Positions 44,944 through 54,761 are shown, counted from the stretch's first letter. The stretch: 64,000 nucleotides of DNA from Mesorhizobium sp. LMG 17147 (GCF_024297145.1 NZ_JANCTC010000006.1:124001-188000); one strand, 5' to 3'. A program made the numbers and translations. Notes: generated by a model from the letters alone, not told the origin.

Positions 44944-46143
44944 ATGAGCCGGTTTTCCAGTCTTCTCGTGTTGGTGGTGGTGGCCGTGCTTGCCGGCTGG
45001 GGCAGACCGGAGTTTTCCGATGCCGAAAGGCAGACCATCGCCTCGCTGGCGCTATCCAGGCTGCCGCCGCTGAAGCCCGACACCACCAATCGCTTCGCCG
45101 ATGTGCCGGCCGCCGCGGCACTCGGCTCGACGCTGTTCTTCGACACCGGGATGAGCGGCGACGGCACGGTATCGTGCTCGACCTGCCACAAGATCGACCG
45201 CCAATTCCAGGACGACCTGCCGCAAGCGATCGGGGTCGGCCGCACCAATCGTCGTACCATGCCGTTGGCCGGCGTCGCTCATGATCCCTGGTTCTTCTGG
45301 GACGGGCGGCGCGACAGCCTGTGGGCGCAAGCGCTGACACCGCTCGAAAATCCGCTGGAGCAGGCGGGCAACCGCGCCGCCTTCGCGCATTACATCAAGG
45401 CCCGCTTCGGCGAGCGCTATGAGCGCATCTTCGGGCCGTTGTCTGACCTTTCGAGCGTGCCGGCCAATGCCAGCCCGCTCGGCACCGATGCCGAGAAGGC
45501 GGCCTGGAACGCCATGCCCGCCAGCCAAGCCGAGGAGGTCAACCGCGTCTTTGCCAATATCGGCAAGGCGATCGCCGCCTTCGAGCGCTCGATCGCGCCG
45601 CCGCAGACACGCTTCGACCGCTTCGCCATCGACGTGGCCGCGGGCGCCGAGCCGAAAGGCGACGCCGCCTTTTCGCCGGAGGAAATCCTCGGCCTGAAGC
45701 TGTTCATCGGCAAGGCCAATTGCGTGACCTGCCACAATGGCCCGCGTTTTACCGACGGCAGCTTCCACAACACCGGCGTGCCGCCGGTCGCGGGTCTGCC
45801 GCCGGATCGCGGCCGCGTCGACGCGGTGCGCCAAGTCGAGGCCGATCCGTTCAACTGTTTCGGCGCCTTTCGCGACGGCGATGCCAGCGCCTGCCGCGAA
45901 CTGCGCTTCATGGTCAAGGCCGGGCCGGAACTCGTTCGTGCGTATAAGACACCGTCGCTGCGGGGTGCCGCCACCCGGCCGCCCTACATGCACGCCGGGC
46001 AGTTTTCCTCGCTCGACGAGGTGGTGGCGCATTATTCCAAGGCACCGGCAAGCGTCGAGGGCACATCCGAGATCCACCCGCTGCAGCTTTCGGACCGCGA
46101 ACGCGCGGCGCTGGTGGCGTTTTTGAAGACACTGGCGGAGTGA
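44944..46143 (+). CDS. Di-haem cytochrome c peroxidase family protein (MauG-like)
   Basis: A 399-residue exported protein with an N-terminal hydrophobic signal/anchor and two haem c attachment sites, CSTCH (near residue 80) and CVTCH (near residue 262). The segment FWDGRRDSLWAQALTPLENPLEQ is typical of the CcpA/MauG family, and the late PSLRGAATRPPYMHAGQFSSLDEVVAHY is its C-terminal hallmark. Members reduce peroxide or oxidise protein side chains in the periplasm. The partner gene encodes the YtkA-like protein, so a role in maturation or redox modification of a periplasmic target is conceivable. Confidence 0.9.
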   Translation: MSRFSSLLVLVVVAVLAGWGRPEFSDAERQTIASLALSRLPPLKPDTTNRFADVPAAAALGSTLFFDTGMSGDGTVSCSTCHKIDRQFQDDLPQAIGVGRTNRRTMPLAGVAHDPWFFWDGRRDSLWAQALTPLENPLEQAGNRAAFAHYIKARFGERYERIFGPLSDLSSVPANASPLGTDAEKAAWNAMPASQAEEVNRVFANIGKAIAAFERSIAPPQTRFDRFAIDVAAGAEPKGDAAFSPEEILGLKLFIGKANCVTCHNGPRFTDGSFHNTGVPPVAGLPPDRGRVDAVRQVEADPFNCFGAFRDGDASACRELRFMVKAGPELVRAYKTPSLRGAATRPPYMHAGQFSSLDEVVAHYSKAPASVEGTSEIHPLQLSDRERAALVAFLKTLAE

Positions 46144-46209
46144 GGGTGGCTCAGCGCGCTGTGTAGCGATCCTTCGCTGTCCCGCCAACATTACCGCAAC
46201 AGCGCTCTC

Positions 46210-46662
46210 CTACCGATCCTTCACCGTCTCCATCGCGACAAACGTCGAGGTCTGGGCAACGTGCGGCAGGGCGGAGATCCGCTCGCCGAGCACGCGGCGA
46301 TAGGCGGCGATGTCGGTGGTGCGGACCTTCAGCAGATAGTCGAAGCTCGACGCCATCATGTGGCACTGCTCGATCTCCGGCACCGCGTGCACCGCGCGGT
46401 TGAAGGCGTCGAGCGCGGCCGAGCGGGTGTCGGACAGTTTCACCTGGACGAAGGCGACATGGCCTTCGCCCATGCGCTCACGGTCGATGATCGCCTGGTA
46501 GCCCCTGATGAAGCCGTCTTTCTCCAGCCGTTTGACCCGCGCCTGCACCGGCGTCTTCGACAGGCCGACTTTTGCCGCGAGTTCCGACATGGAAAGCCGG
46601 CCATTGCTGCCCAGCGCCGACAGGATGTTCCTGTCAATGCGGTCCAATTGGTCTTCTGTCAT
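46210..46662 (-). CDS. putR: Lrp/AsnC-family regulator, proline-responsive activator type
   Basis: A 150-residue Lrp-type regulator with an N-terminal winged helix (LDRIDRNILSALGSNGRLSM, then SELAAKVGLSKTPVQARVKRL) and a C-terminal RAM ligand domain (VAFVQVKLSDTRSAALDAFN). Divergence from putA is the usual arrangement for the proline-responsive activator PutR in alphaproteobacteria. ATG 46662 is the preferred start; a TTG five codons upstream is possible. An inverted repeat lies in the shared promoter region. Confidence 0.88.
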   Translation of the reverse strand: MTEDQLDRIDRNILSALGSNGRLSMSELAAKVGLSKTPVQARVKRLEKDGFIRGYQAIIDRERMGEGHVAFVQVKLSDTRSAALDAFNRAVHAVPEIEQCHMMASSFDYLLKVRTTDIAAYRRVLGERISALPHVAQTSTFVAMETVKDR

Positions 46663-46707
46663 TGAAATTCTGGTCAAATTGGCGGGAACCAGCCGTCATG
46701 ATAGATC

Positions 46708-46728
46708 AATCGACCTGCTCTGTCGATT
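46708..46728. promoter_or_regulatory. Inverted repeat between putR and putA, candidate regulator site
   Basis: AATCGAC (46708-46714) and its exact reverse complement GTCGATT (46722-46728) are separated by seven bases. They lie in the 163-bp gap between the divergent putR and putA starts. The dyad is the type of site bound by Lrp-family dimers, but its assignment is inferred from position. Confidence 0.45.
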
Positions 46729-46825
46729 TCTTTGGACCGACTGCGATCCGGCTTTGTGCTAGCTTTGCGCCATTCGGTCCGGCGACCGCCGGCCCGCTCC
46801 CTGATGTTTGCTCTACAGGACCGTC

Positions 46826-49800
46826 ATGCCAGCGCTCGATGCCATCCGCCAGCAGATCCGTGCCAATTATTTGCCCGACGAAGACCAGGCGGTGAAGCGG
46901 CTGGCCGAGGCGGCCGGGCTGTCCGCGCAAGAACGCAAGGCGATTTCGGCCCGTGCCGCCGATCTGGTGCGCGCGGTGCGCGGCTCGTCCGATCCGCGGC
47001 TGATGGAAGTCTTCCTGTCCGCCTACGGCCTCTCGACCAAGGAGGGCGTGGCGTTGATGTGCCTGGCCGAAGCGCTGTTGCGGGTGCCCGACACCGAGAC
47101 GATGGACGACCTTATCGCCGACAAGATCGCGCCGCACGACTGGTCGGCGCATGCGGGCGGCTCGAGCTCGATCTTCATCAATGCGTCGACCTGGGCGCTA
47201 ATGCTGACAGGCCGGGTGCTCGACGAAGGCGAGGGCGGCATCGAAGGCACGCTGCGCGCCATGGTGCGCCGGTTGGGCGAGCCGGTCATCCGCAAGGCGG
47301 TCGCGGCTGCCATGCGCGAAATGGGCGAGCAGTTCGTGCTTGGCCGCACGATCGCCGAGGCGGTCAAGCGCGGCCGGCCGATGACACAGAAAGGCTATCT
47401 CTATTCCTTCGACATGCTGGGCGAGGCGGCCCGCACCGAGGCCGATGCCTTGCGCTATCTCAAGGCCTATGCCGACGCCATCTCGTCGCTCGATGCCGGC
47501 GCCAACGGCCCCGACATCCGCCAGAACCACGGCATCTCGGTCAAGCTTTCGGCGCTGCATCCGCGCTATGAAGTCACGCAGAAGGAAAAGATGCTGCCCG
47601 TCATGGCCGAGCGGCTGTTATCGCTGGCGCTGGCGGCGCGCCATTCGCGCATGGGCCTCAACATCGACGCCGAGGAAGCCGACCGCCTCGATTTGTCGCT
47701 GGACGTCATCGAGCGGGTGCTGGCCGAGCCGGAGCTTGCCGGCTGGAACGGTTTTGGCGTCGTCGTCCAGGCCTATGGACCGCGCGCCGCCTTCGTCATC
47801 GATTGGCTCTACGAACTGGCGAGGAAATACGACCGCGGCATCATGGTGCGGCTGGTCAAGGGCGCCTATTGGGACACCGAGATCAAGCGGGCGCAGACGC
47901 TCGGGCTCGACGGCTATCCGGTCTTTACCCGCAAGGCCAACACCGACGTCTCCTACCTGGCCTGCGCGAAGGTGCTGTTGGCGATGACCGATCGCATCTA
48001 TCCGCAATTCGCCACCCACAACGCCCACACCGTCGCCGCCATCCTATCGATGACGACGGACCGCGATACATTCGAATTCCAGCGACTGCACGGCATGGGC
48101 GAAGCTCTGCACGAGACGGTGCGCAAAGCCGAAGGCACGCGCTGCCGCATCTATGCGCCGGTCGGCGCGCATTCCGACCTGCTTGCCTATCTAGTCCGCC
48201 GGCTGCTGGAGAACGGCGCCAATTCCTCCTTTGTCCACCAGCTCACCGACGAGGAGGTCGAGCCCGAGGACATTGCCCGCGACCCACTCGAGACGGTGGA
48301 GAAACAAGGCCCCGCCGCCAATCCGGCGATCGTGCCGCCGTCGGCGATCTTCGGTCCCGGCCGGCGCAACTCCAAGGGTTTCGATATCACCGACACGCTG
48401 ACGCTGGCTGCGATCGACAAGGCGAGGGCCGAGTTCGCCGGGCCGGACCGCTGGCACGCCAAGCCGGTCAGCCGCGCCGCCGGCTACGGCAAGCAACGTC
48501 CGGTGGTCAATCCGGCAAAACCTTCGGAAGTGGTCGGCACGGTCAGCGAGGCCGGCGCCAAGCAGGTCGAGACCGCCGTGCGCATCGCCGTCGAGGCACA
48601 ACCGGCATGGGCAAGACGCCCGGTCGCCGAGCGCGCCGCCATCCTCAACCGGGCGGCCGATCTCTACGAAGCGAACGCGGTCGAGTTCTTTGCACTCGCC
48701 GCCCGCGAGGCCGGCAAGTCGCTCGCCGACGGCGTTGCCGAGGTGCGTGAGGCAGTCGATTTCCTGCGCTACTATGCTGCCGAGGCCGCCAATGCCGAAG
48801 CTGGAACGGAGGCGCGCGGCGCCATTGCCTGCATCTCGCCGTGGAATTTTCCGCTCGCCATCTTCACCGGCCAGATCGCAGCAGCGCTCGTCACCGGCAA
48901 TTCCGTCATCGCCAAGCCTGCCGAACAGACGCCGCTGATCGCTTTTCGCGCCGTCCAGCTGCTGCGCGAGGCCGGCGTGCCGGAAGACGTCATCCAGCTT
49001 CTGCCCGGCGACGGCCCCTCGGTCGGCGGCCCGCTGACCGCTGACCCGCGCATTGCCGGCGTCTGCTTCACCGGCTCGACCGAGGTCGCCAAGCTGATCG
49101 AAAAGCAACTCGCCGACACCGCCGCGCCCGACGCCATGCTGATCGCCGAGACCGGCGGCCTGAACGCCATGATCGTCGATTCCACTGCGCTGCCCGAACA
49201 GGCGGTGCGCGATATCCTGGCCTCCGCCTTCCAGAGTGCCGGCCAGCGCTGCTCGGCATTGCGCATTCTCTACGTGCAGAAGGACGTCGAGAAGAAGATG
49301 CTGGAGATGCTGAAAGGCGCGATGGAAGCACTCAGCCTCGGCGACCCCTGGCGGATATCGACCGATGTCGGCCCGGTCATCGACGACGAGGCGCAAGCGT
49401 CGATCCGCGACTACTGCACCAAAATGGGCCTGCAGGGCCGGCTGATCGCCAAACTCGAAGCACCGAAGGATGGCCGCTTCGTTGCGCCGCACGTCTTTCG
49501 GGTCAAGGGCATCGAGGAGCTGGAGCGCGAGGTGTTCGGGCCGGTGCTGCATGTCGCCACCTTCGATGCCGACGAGATCGATGCGGTGATCGCGGCGATC
49601 AACCGCAAGGGCTATGGCCTGACCTTCGGCCTGCACACCCGCATCGAAGGCCGCGCCCAGCATTTCGTTGACGGCATCCATGCCGGCAACATCTACGTCA
49701 ACCGCAACCAGATCGGCGCCGTCGTCGGGGCGCAGCCGTTCGGCGGCGAGGGGCTTTCCGGCACCGGGCCGAAGGCCGGCGGGCCACATTATCTCCGGCG

Positions 49801-50437
49801 CTTCCGCAAGGGGCCTGAGGCCGGCACTCATCTTGCCGAAGGCCGCAAGGTGACGGCGACCGAGCTCGCCGACAATCTGCCGGACCCGACGTTTAGCGGC
49901 TGGTCGACGCGGCCGGACCGCGTAGCCATCCTGAGGAAACATCTGCGCGGCAAGGGCGCCGCGGCCATCGGCGCTGCAGCCGCGATCGATTTCGGCCAGG
50001 TCGACCTGCCCGGGCCGACCGGCGAGGCCAACACGCTGTCGCTGTCGCCGCGCGGGCGCGTGCTGTGCCTCGGTCCCGACGCGGATACGCTGCTTGCCCA
50101 GACCATCCAGGCGCTGGCCGCCGGCAATGCCGTGCTCGCGGTCGCACCCGGCGCGCCGGCGGCGCTATCAGCGCTGACCGGCAAGGGCCTGCCGCTGGCG
50201 GCGATCGACGGCCGGCCGGACCCGGTCGAAGCGCGCTCGCTGCGGGTCGATGTCGTCGCCTTTTCCGGTACGCCCGAGGCCACGCGCATCGTGCGCAAGG
50301 TCATCGCCGAGCGCGCCGGCCCGATCGTGCCGCTGGTCAGCGAAGTCTATTATCCGGCCGCCTATGCGCACGAGCGCGCCGTCTGCGTCGACACCACGGC
50401 GGCGGGCGGCAATGCCAGCCTGCTGGCCGCGGCCTGA
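46826..50437 (+). CDS. putA: Bifunctional proline dehydrogenase / 1-pyrroline-5-carboxylate dehydrogenase
   Basis: A 1203-residue enzyme that oxidises proline to glutamate by two channelled steps. The PRODH barrel is seen from about residue 150 to 470 (MVRLVKGAYWDTEIKRAQ, YAPVGAHSDLLAYLVRRLLE). The P5C dehydrogenase domain follows from about 560 (SPWNFPLAIFTGQ, FTGSTEVAKLI, catalytic cysteine in FQSAGQRCSALR). No ribbon-helix-helix DNA-binding domain is present, so it is bifunctional, and regulation falls to PutR. The length beyond 1000 residues and the C-terminal part (LAQTIQALAAGNAVLAVAPG) indicate a long-type PutA with the extra ALDH-like domain. Confidence 0.96.
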   Translation: MPALDAIRQQIRANYLPDEDQAVKRLAEAAGLSAQERKAISARAADLVRAVRGSSDPRLMEVFLSAYGLSTKEGVALMCLAEALLRVPDTETMDDLIADKIAPHDWSAHAGGSSSIFINASTWALMLTGRVLDEGEGGIEGTLRAMVRRLGEPVIRKAVAAAMREMGEQFVLGRTIAEAVKRGRPMTQKGYLYSFDMLGEAARTEADALRYLKAYADAISSLDAGANGPDIRQNHGISVKLSALHPRYEVTQKEKMLPVMAERLLSLALAARHSRMGLNIDAEEADRLDLSLDVIERVLAEPELAGWNGFGVVVQAYGPRAAFVIDWLYELARKYDRGIMVRLVKGAYWDTEIKRAQTLGLDGYPVFTRKANTDVSYLACAKVLLAMTDRIYPQFATHNAHTVAAILSMTTDRDTFEFQRLHGMGEALHETVRKAEGTRCRIYAPVGAHSDLLAYLVRRLLENGANSSFVHQLTDEEVEPEDIARDPLETVEKQGPAANPAIVPPSAIFGPGRRNSKGFDITDTLTLAAIDKARAEFAGPDRWHAKPVSRAAGYGKQRPVVNPAKPSEVVGTVSEAGAKQVETAVRIAVEAQPAWARRPVAERAAILNRAADLYEANAVEFFALAAREAGKSLADGVAEVREAVDFLRYYAAEAANAEAGTEARGAIACISPWNFPLAIFTGQIAAALVTGNSVIAKPAEQTPLIAFRAVQLLREAGVPEDVIQLLPGDGPSVGGPLTADPRIAGVCFTGSTEVAKLIEKQLADTAAPDAMLIAETGGLNAMIVDSTALPEQAVRDILASAFQSAGQRCSALRILYVQKDVEKKMLEMLKGAMEALSLGDPWRISTDVGPVIDDEAQASIRDYCTKMGLQGRLIAKLEAPKDGRFVAPHVFRVKGIEELEREVFGPVLHVATFDADEIDAVIAAINRKGYGLTFGLHTRIEGRAQHFVDGIHAGNIYVNRNQIGAVVGAQPFGGEGLSGTGPKAGGPHYLRRFRKGPEAGTHLAEGRKVTATELADNLPDPTFSGWSTRPDRVAILRKHLRGKGAAAIGAAAAIDFGQVDLPGPTGEANTLSLSPRGRVLCLGPDADTLLAQTIQALAAGNAVLAVAPGAPAALSALTGKGLPLAAIDGRPDPVEARSLRVDVVAFSGTPEATRIVRKVIAERAGPIVPLVSEVYYPAAYAHERAVCVDTTAAGGNASLLAAA

Positions 50438-50486
50438 GGGTTTCGCCAGGGCTCGCGTATCGCGGGCCGTGTAAATCGCTTCAGGT

Positions 50487-50605
50487 TTCCCCTCACCCTT
50501 ACTCTCTCCCCGTGAAGAACGGGGAGAGGGGTCGCCCAGCGTTGCGTCCACGCCCCTTCTTCCCGTTCTTTACGGGAGAAGGTCCCGGCAGCGGGTTGAG
50601 GGGCG
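50487..50605. repeat. Palindromic intergenic element (two hairpins inside an outer stem)
   Basis: Two hairpins, CTCTCCCCGT/ACGGGGAGAG (50504-50528) and one around 50557-50582 built on CCCGT/ACGGG, lie within outer complementary ends CCCCTCA and TTGAGGGG. The stems are near relatives of each other. The element fills the gap between the convergent putA and tonB genes and may terminate both. I recognise it as a common rhizobial intergenic repeat form. Confidence 0.75.
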
Positions 50606-50634
50606 GCGCCGGCTTTGGTGGCTGAGAGCGATGG

Positions 50635-51933
50635 TTACCTGATACCGACCGGCACCTCGAACTGCCAAGCCGAGCGACCGGCTCCATCTGGAATAGGGGG
50701 AAACGGAGAAGCCCGGCGGACTGCGTCGAGTGCGGCTTTGTCCAGCGCGGCAACACCCGAACTGCCCGTCAGCCTGGCCGACCGGACGCTGCCATTCGAT
50801 GCGACGATAAAGGCAACGGTAGCCGTGCCGGTGGCGCGCGTGCGTGTCGAATTGAACGCCCGCACCAGCTTAGCCCTGATCTTGCCGGGATAGTTGGTGA
50901 CGGCTGCATTGCCGACGCCTGATTTGCCGCCCCTGCTGGCGGTCAGGATCTTGCCGTCCTTGTTGCCGTCGGCCGCGCCGCGCGCGATATCCGTTTCGTC
51001 ACGTCCGCCAGAGCCGGTCTTTTTCTTCTTGGAATCGGCTTTGGCAAGTGCCTTGCTCGCCTTCTTGCGCAAGGCCGGCTTTTCGGGCCCGTTTGGTTCG
51101 GCCCTCCTGGCCGGCTTTTTCTGTGCGGTTGCCTTTTTCGGCTGCTTGGGCTCCGGCCTGTCCGGCTTCGGTTCTTCCGCCGCGCCGACTGTCTCGGTCG
51201 TCTGAACCGTTTCGGCCGGCGCCAGGTCGGCTGGTGCCGGAGCACTCGTCTCGGCAGGCTCGGCCGTTTCGACCGCGCTGACTGGCGGCGGCACGGCGTT
51301 GTCGTCGGCAGGCACCAGCCTGTCGGTCGCAAGAATGTCGGGCGATGGGTCCTGGCGGGCAGGGTGGAAGGGTTGGGCAGGTGCCGGCTCTGTGCGATCG
51401 GCAAGGGCAGCAGTTTCCGGGGCGGCCTCGCTGACCGGCTCGACGACTTCTGTTCCCGATGCTTCGGCCGTGTCAGTGACCGGCTGGAGCGTCTCCTCCG
51501 CCGCGGTCGCCTGCGCCTCGACCGTTTCGACGGGCTTGGCGTCGAGCATGGTCACCATCGTTGCGTTGGCCACTTCTGGGTCGTCTCCGACATCGCCGGC
51601 TGCCTGCTGCGGATCGGCGCCGAGCAGCATTTCGCCTTGCTGGTCAGCACCTTCGATCCTTGGCCGGTCGTCCGGCAGCGTGAGAAAAGCCAGCGCCGCG
51701 GCTACGTGGAATGCGCAAGAGCAGGCGATCGCCACCGTCCAGTTGCGGCGCCGCTGCTTCTGTCGTGCCTGCCGCATTGGCTCCGCAGGCACCGTAGGCA
51801 GGTCGCCGTCGGCATCGACGATGTAACTGTCTTCCGGTCTGTCGCGCAGCGAAACACGCAGCGCCCCGCGCGGGATGGCGAAATCCGGATCGTCCGGCTC
51901 CGGCGGCAGGAAACCGGCTAGCGGCCACGCCAT
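50635..51933 (-). CDS. tonB: TonB-family energy-coupling protein of the haem-uptake locus
   Basis: About 432 residues. One transmembrane helix (IACSCAFHVAAALAFLTLP, about residue 90) follows a long cytoplasmic N-terminus. A periplasmic Ala/Glu/Pro-rich stretch with a Lys-rich part (KPDRPEPKQPKKATAQKK) precedes the C-terminal TonB domain (YPGKIRAKLVRAFN to SAWQFEVPVGIR). It transmits proton-motive force to the outer-membrane receptor encoded upstream. The start is uncertain: ATG 51933, or TTG 51966 just after the stop of the upstream gene. No exbB/exbD genes are in the window. Confidence 0.85.
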   Translation of the reverse strand: MAWPLAGFLPPEPDDPDFAIPRGALRVSLRDRPEDSYIVDADGDLPTVPAEPMRQARQKQRRRNWTVAIACSCAFHVAAALAFLTLPDDRPRIEGADQQGEMLLGADPQQAAGDVGDDPEVANATMVTMLDAKPVETVEAQATAAEETLQPVTDTAEASGTEVVEPVSEAAPETAALADRTEPAPAQPFHPARQDPSPDILATDRLVPADDNAVPPPVSAVETAEPAETSAPAPADLAPAETVQTTETVGAAEEPKPDRPEPKQPKKATAQKKPARRAEPNGPEKPALRKKASKALAKADSKKKKTGSGGRDETDIARGAADGNKDGKILTASRGGKSGVGNAAVTNYPGKIRAKLVRAFNSTRTRATGTATVAFIVASNGSVRSARLTGSSGVAALDKAALDAVRRASPFPPIPDGAGRSAWQFEVPVGIR

Positions 51934-51969
51934 GGCGTTTCGTGCGAAGGCGGGTTCCAGTCCCAAAAT

Positions 51970-52401
51970 TCAGACCCCGAAGGCGATGCCGGTCCTGGTC
52001 TGCGTCTTCAGCCCGCGCATGCAGGCATTCGGCTCGGCGCCGGCGCATTCCGTGGCGCTGTTGATCAACACGCGGCTGAGCTTGCCGCAATCGGTGCCGG
52101 CAAGGTCGAAACGCGTCACCTTGGTCTTGCCTGCCGGCAGCTCTTTGAAATCGAGCACGGTCAGCCGATCGACGACACCGACCTCGTTGAACAGCGCGAC
52201 CTCGAATGCCGCCTTGGACAGATCGGCACCGAGATTGTTGGTGACCACGAAGGTCAGGCGGCAGCCCTTGTCGGATGGTTGCGCGCCGTTCAGTTCTAGG
52301 TTCAGCGCCGGCGCTGGCTGCTGTGTCCATGCCGGAGCCGCCGCAAGCGATATTGCCAGCACCGCGGCGAACAGACGAAGGGATGCCGTCATGCCTGTCA
52401 T
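51970..52401 (-). CDS. Secreted protein of unknown function in the haem-receptor operon
   Basis: A 143-residue protein with a signal peptide (MTASLRLFAAVLAISLAAAPAWT from the second start). The mature part is a beta-rich domain (CRLTFVVTNNLGADLSKAAF, DRLTVLDFKELPAGKTKVTRF) with four cysteines, likely two disulfides. It lies between the receptor and tonB genes, five and about 36 bases from them, so it probably acts in the same uptake process in the periplasm. I do not recognise a named family. Confidence 0.75.
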   Translation of the reverse strand: MTGMTASLRLFAAVLAISLAAAPAWTQQPAPALNLELNGAQPSDKGCRLTFVVTNNLGADLSKAAFEVALFNEVGVVDRLTVLDFKELPAGKTKVTRFDLAGTDCGKLSRVLINSATECAGAEPNACMRGLKTQTRTGIAFGV

Positions 52402-52406
52402 TGTCG

Positions 52407-54641
52407 TCAGCCTCCAAACCTCATGGTCGCCGCCAGCTTCAGGGTGACGCCGGGCTCGTAGACGACGCTCGTCGTCGATGCGTTCAGCGGGTTGGCGTAT
52501 TTGACGTCGAACAGATTGTCGGCGCGAAAATCGACCTTGAAATTGTCGGTCGCCTGGTAGCTGGCGAAGGCATTGACCAGCGTATAGTCCTTGGCCACCG
52601 CGTTGCCCTGCGGCTTGCCGTTGTATTGCACCTCGCCGCCGATTGTCAGCCTGTCCTCGAGGAAGCGAAAGCCGAGTTGCCCGGTGACCTGGGAGGAGGG
52701 GACGGTGACAAGGTCCGCCCGTTCGCCTTCATAGGAGATGGTGTGGCCGTCGGTGACCGACGCCGACAGCCCGGCAAAACCCCAGGCTGCATCATAGACG
52801 CCCTCCATCTCGAAGCCGTGGATCCTGGCCTTGGCGAAATTCTGGTACTGGAAGCAGATCGGGATGCCCGGACCGAATGGGCAGCCGCTGGTCGGGTCGA
52901 ACGGCGACAACGTCACGCCGTCGATGTAGTCGTCGACGTTGTTGTTGAAATAGGCCGCCTTCAGCCGCAGCGCGTCATCAGCCTCGATGACGCCATTGGT
53001 GCTGTAATTGACGCCAAACTCCACCGTCTTGCCGATTTCAGGCTTCAAATTCGGATTGGGGAGAAACGGGAAACTGACGCCTGACGGATGATTGCCGCTG
53101 ATCAGCGTCTCCGACAGCGACGGAGAACGGTAGCCTTCCGCATAGGTGCCGTAGAATTGCAGCCCGGAAAGGCCGGCGGTTTCGAAGGGCGAAACGCCCA
53201 CTGTGATGCGTGGCGACAGCCGGTTACCAGAGGTTTCGCCGACATCGCTGTCGAGCTTGTAGCTGTCGTAACGCAGCCCGGCGATGACCTCGAGCCAGTA
53301 CCAGGTGAGCTTGTCCTGGACGTGGGCGCCGGAGACGTTTCTATTGCCCGAGGGCGTGTAGAAACTGTCGCCGCCCGCCGCGCCGCCTGTCTCGACATCG
53401 TCGCCGACCCAGTCGCCGCCATAGGACAGCTCATGCGCGATTCCAACGGTCTCGAATCTCGACGTGTTCCAGATGTCGATGCCGGAAGTTCCGATATCGA
53501 ATGTCGACATCGAACCCGCTGGCAGGATGATCGGAAGACCGGTGACCGGATCAAACCGGTTTTGCGCGACAAGGGTCGTCAGATCGAGCTTGGTCTTGTT
53601 GTAAGACGCGTTGATGTGGAGATCGAGCCAGCTCCTGTCTTCGTCGGTGATGTTGTAGCGGGCCGTGAAGGTATTCGCCTTCAGGTCGGCGTCGTTCACC
53701 GGCGCACTGCCGCTGGTTTCGGTCCATCCGTCGTTCGAGCCGATCCAACCGAGCTTCAGCTCGCTGTTGTCGCTGGGGCGGATGGTCGTCTTGAGCAGCC
53801 CGCTCAAGACATCGAAGCCGGTGCCCGCTACAGTGTCGCCGCCGCCATGCTTGTAGTCGTCATAATCGCGGTAGACGATGTTGCCGAGCACGTCCCAATT
53901 CTCGTTGATCCGATAGGCACCGCTGGCGCTGGTGGTCCAGCCTTCGCCGTTGGTTTCGTAGCGCCCGGTCGCTGCTGCTGCCCAGGTCTCGTCGGACTTG
54001 AGGAAATCCTGCGCATCCTTGGTGTCGAAAAAGACGACGCCGCCGATCGCCCCGGAGCCATAGGTGTTGGCGACCGGGCCGCGGATCACGTCGACGGATT
54101 TGATTAATTCGGGATCGATGTAGAAGGTCGATTGCGTGCCATGATCCGAGCGCTGGAAATTCTGACGGGCGCCGTCGACGATGACGGAGACGCGGCCGAA
54201 ATCCTGCAGGCCGCGGATGTTGATGCTGGAGCTGACACGCCTTGCGTCGGCCTGGACGGCGACACCCGGCACACCGAACAGCATTTCGTTGGGCGTCGTC
54301 GCCATGCGGCGCTCGAGCTGTTCCTCGTCGACATGGCTGGCTGAAGCAAGCGATTCGATCGCCGTCTCGCCGGTGCGGCTGAGGATCAGGATCTTGTCGA
54401 GCAGCGTGGTACCCGTCGGAGCCGGCTTTGCCTGTTCGGGCTGTTGTGACGGGTCAGTCCGTTGCTGGCCGGTTGCCGGTTGGGCGGCCTGCTGGGCGCC
54501 GGCCGGCGTGGCGAGCAGCGGGATCGCCGCCGCGCCGGCCAGCAACGCGGCCATTTTGCTTGCCGTAGACCCCATTTTTCTTGCCGTCGACCAGTGTGCC
54601 AGGCCGCTGCCCGCCGGCCGCCCCCAATTCGCCAACCCCAT
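52407..54641 (-). CDS. hmuR: TonB-dependent outer-membrane haem/haemoglobin receptor
   Basis: A 744-residue receptor. After the signal sequence the plug domain contains the TonB box region (LDKILILSRTG) and SINIRGLQDFGRVSVIVDGARQ. The barrel carries the haem-receptor hallmarks: a FRAP-like YAEGYRSPSLSE, the histidine of ISGNHPSG, and NPNLKPE, spaced as in HmuR/HemR/ShmR. It ends in an aromatic-type beta strand (LKLAATMRFGG). I chose ATG 54641 because GGAG lies upstream; another ATG at 54575 would give a shorter signal. It is divergent from hemP with an iron-responsive operator between. Confidence 0.92.
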   Translation of the reverse strand: MGLANWGRPAGSGLAHWSTARKMGSTASKMAALLAGAAAIPLLATPAGAQQAAQPATGQQRTDPSQQPEQAKPAPTGTTLLDKILILSRTGETAIESLASASHVDEEQLERRMATTPNEMLFGVPGVAVQADARRVSSSINIRGLQDFGRVSVIVDGARQNFQRSDHGTQSTFYIDPELIKSVDVIRGPVANTYGSGAIGGVVFFDTKDAQDFLKSDETWAAAATGRYETNGEGWTTSASGAYRINENWDVLGNIVYRDYDDYKHGGGDTVAGTGFDVLSGLLKTTIRPSDNSELKLGWIGSNDGWTETSGSAPVNDADLKANTFTARYNITDEDRSWLDLHINASYNKTKLDLTTLVAQNRFDPVTGLPIILPAGSMSTFDIGTSGIDIWNTSRFETVGIAHELSYGGDWVGDDVETGGAAGGDSFYTPSGNRNVSGAHVQDKLTWYWLEVIAGLRYDSYKLDSDVGETSGNRLSPRITVGVSPFETAGLSGLQFYGTYAEGYRSPSLSETLISGNHPSGVSFPFLPNPNLKPEIGKTVEFGVNYSTNGVIEADDALRLKAAYFNNNVDDYIDGVTLSPFDPTSGCPFGPGIPICFQYQNFAKARIHGFEMEGVYDAAWGFAGLSASVTDGHTISYEGERADLVTVPSSQVTGQLGFRFLEDRLTIGGEVQYNGKPQGNAVAKDYTLVNAFASYQATDNFKVDFRADNLFDVKYANPLNASTTSVVYEPGVTLKLAATMRFGG

Positions 54642-54761
54642 GCTGCAACTCCAAGAATCCATGTTCGATGCTGGCTGGCTTGGGGCTCGCTGGCATTTTT
54701 CATCGCGTCCGGCGTCTTAAATGTTGACTCATTTACTCCGGTATTGCACTGCTAGATAACA

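Noticed and set aside
48191..49942. A 583-codon minus-strand frame across putA
   Set aside because: It is a shadow of the P5C dehydrogenase domain; it has no motif of its own.
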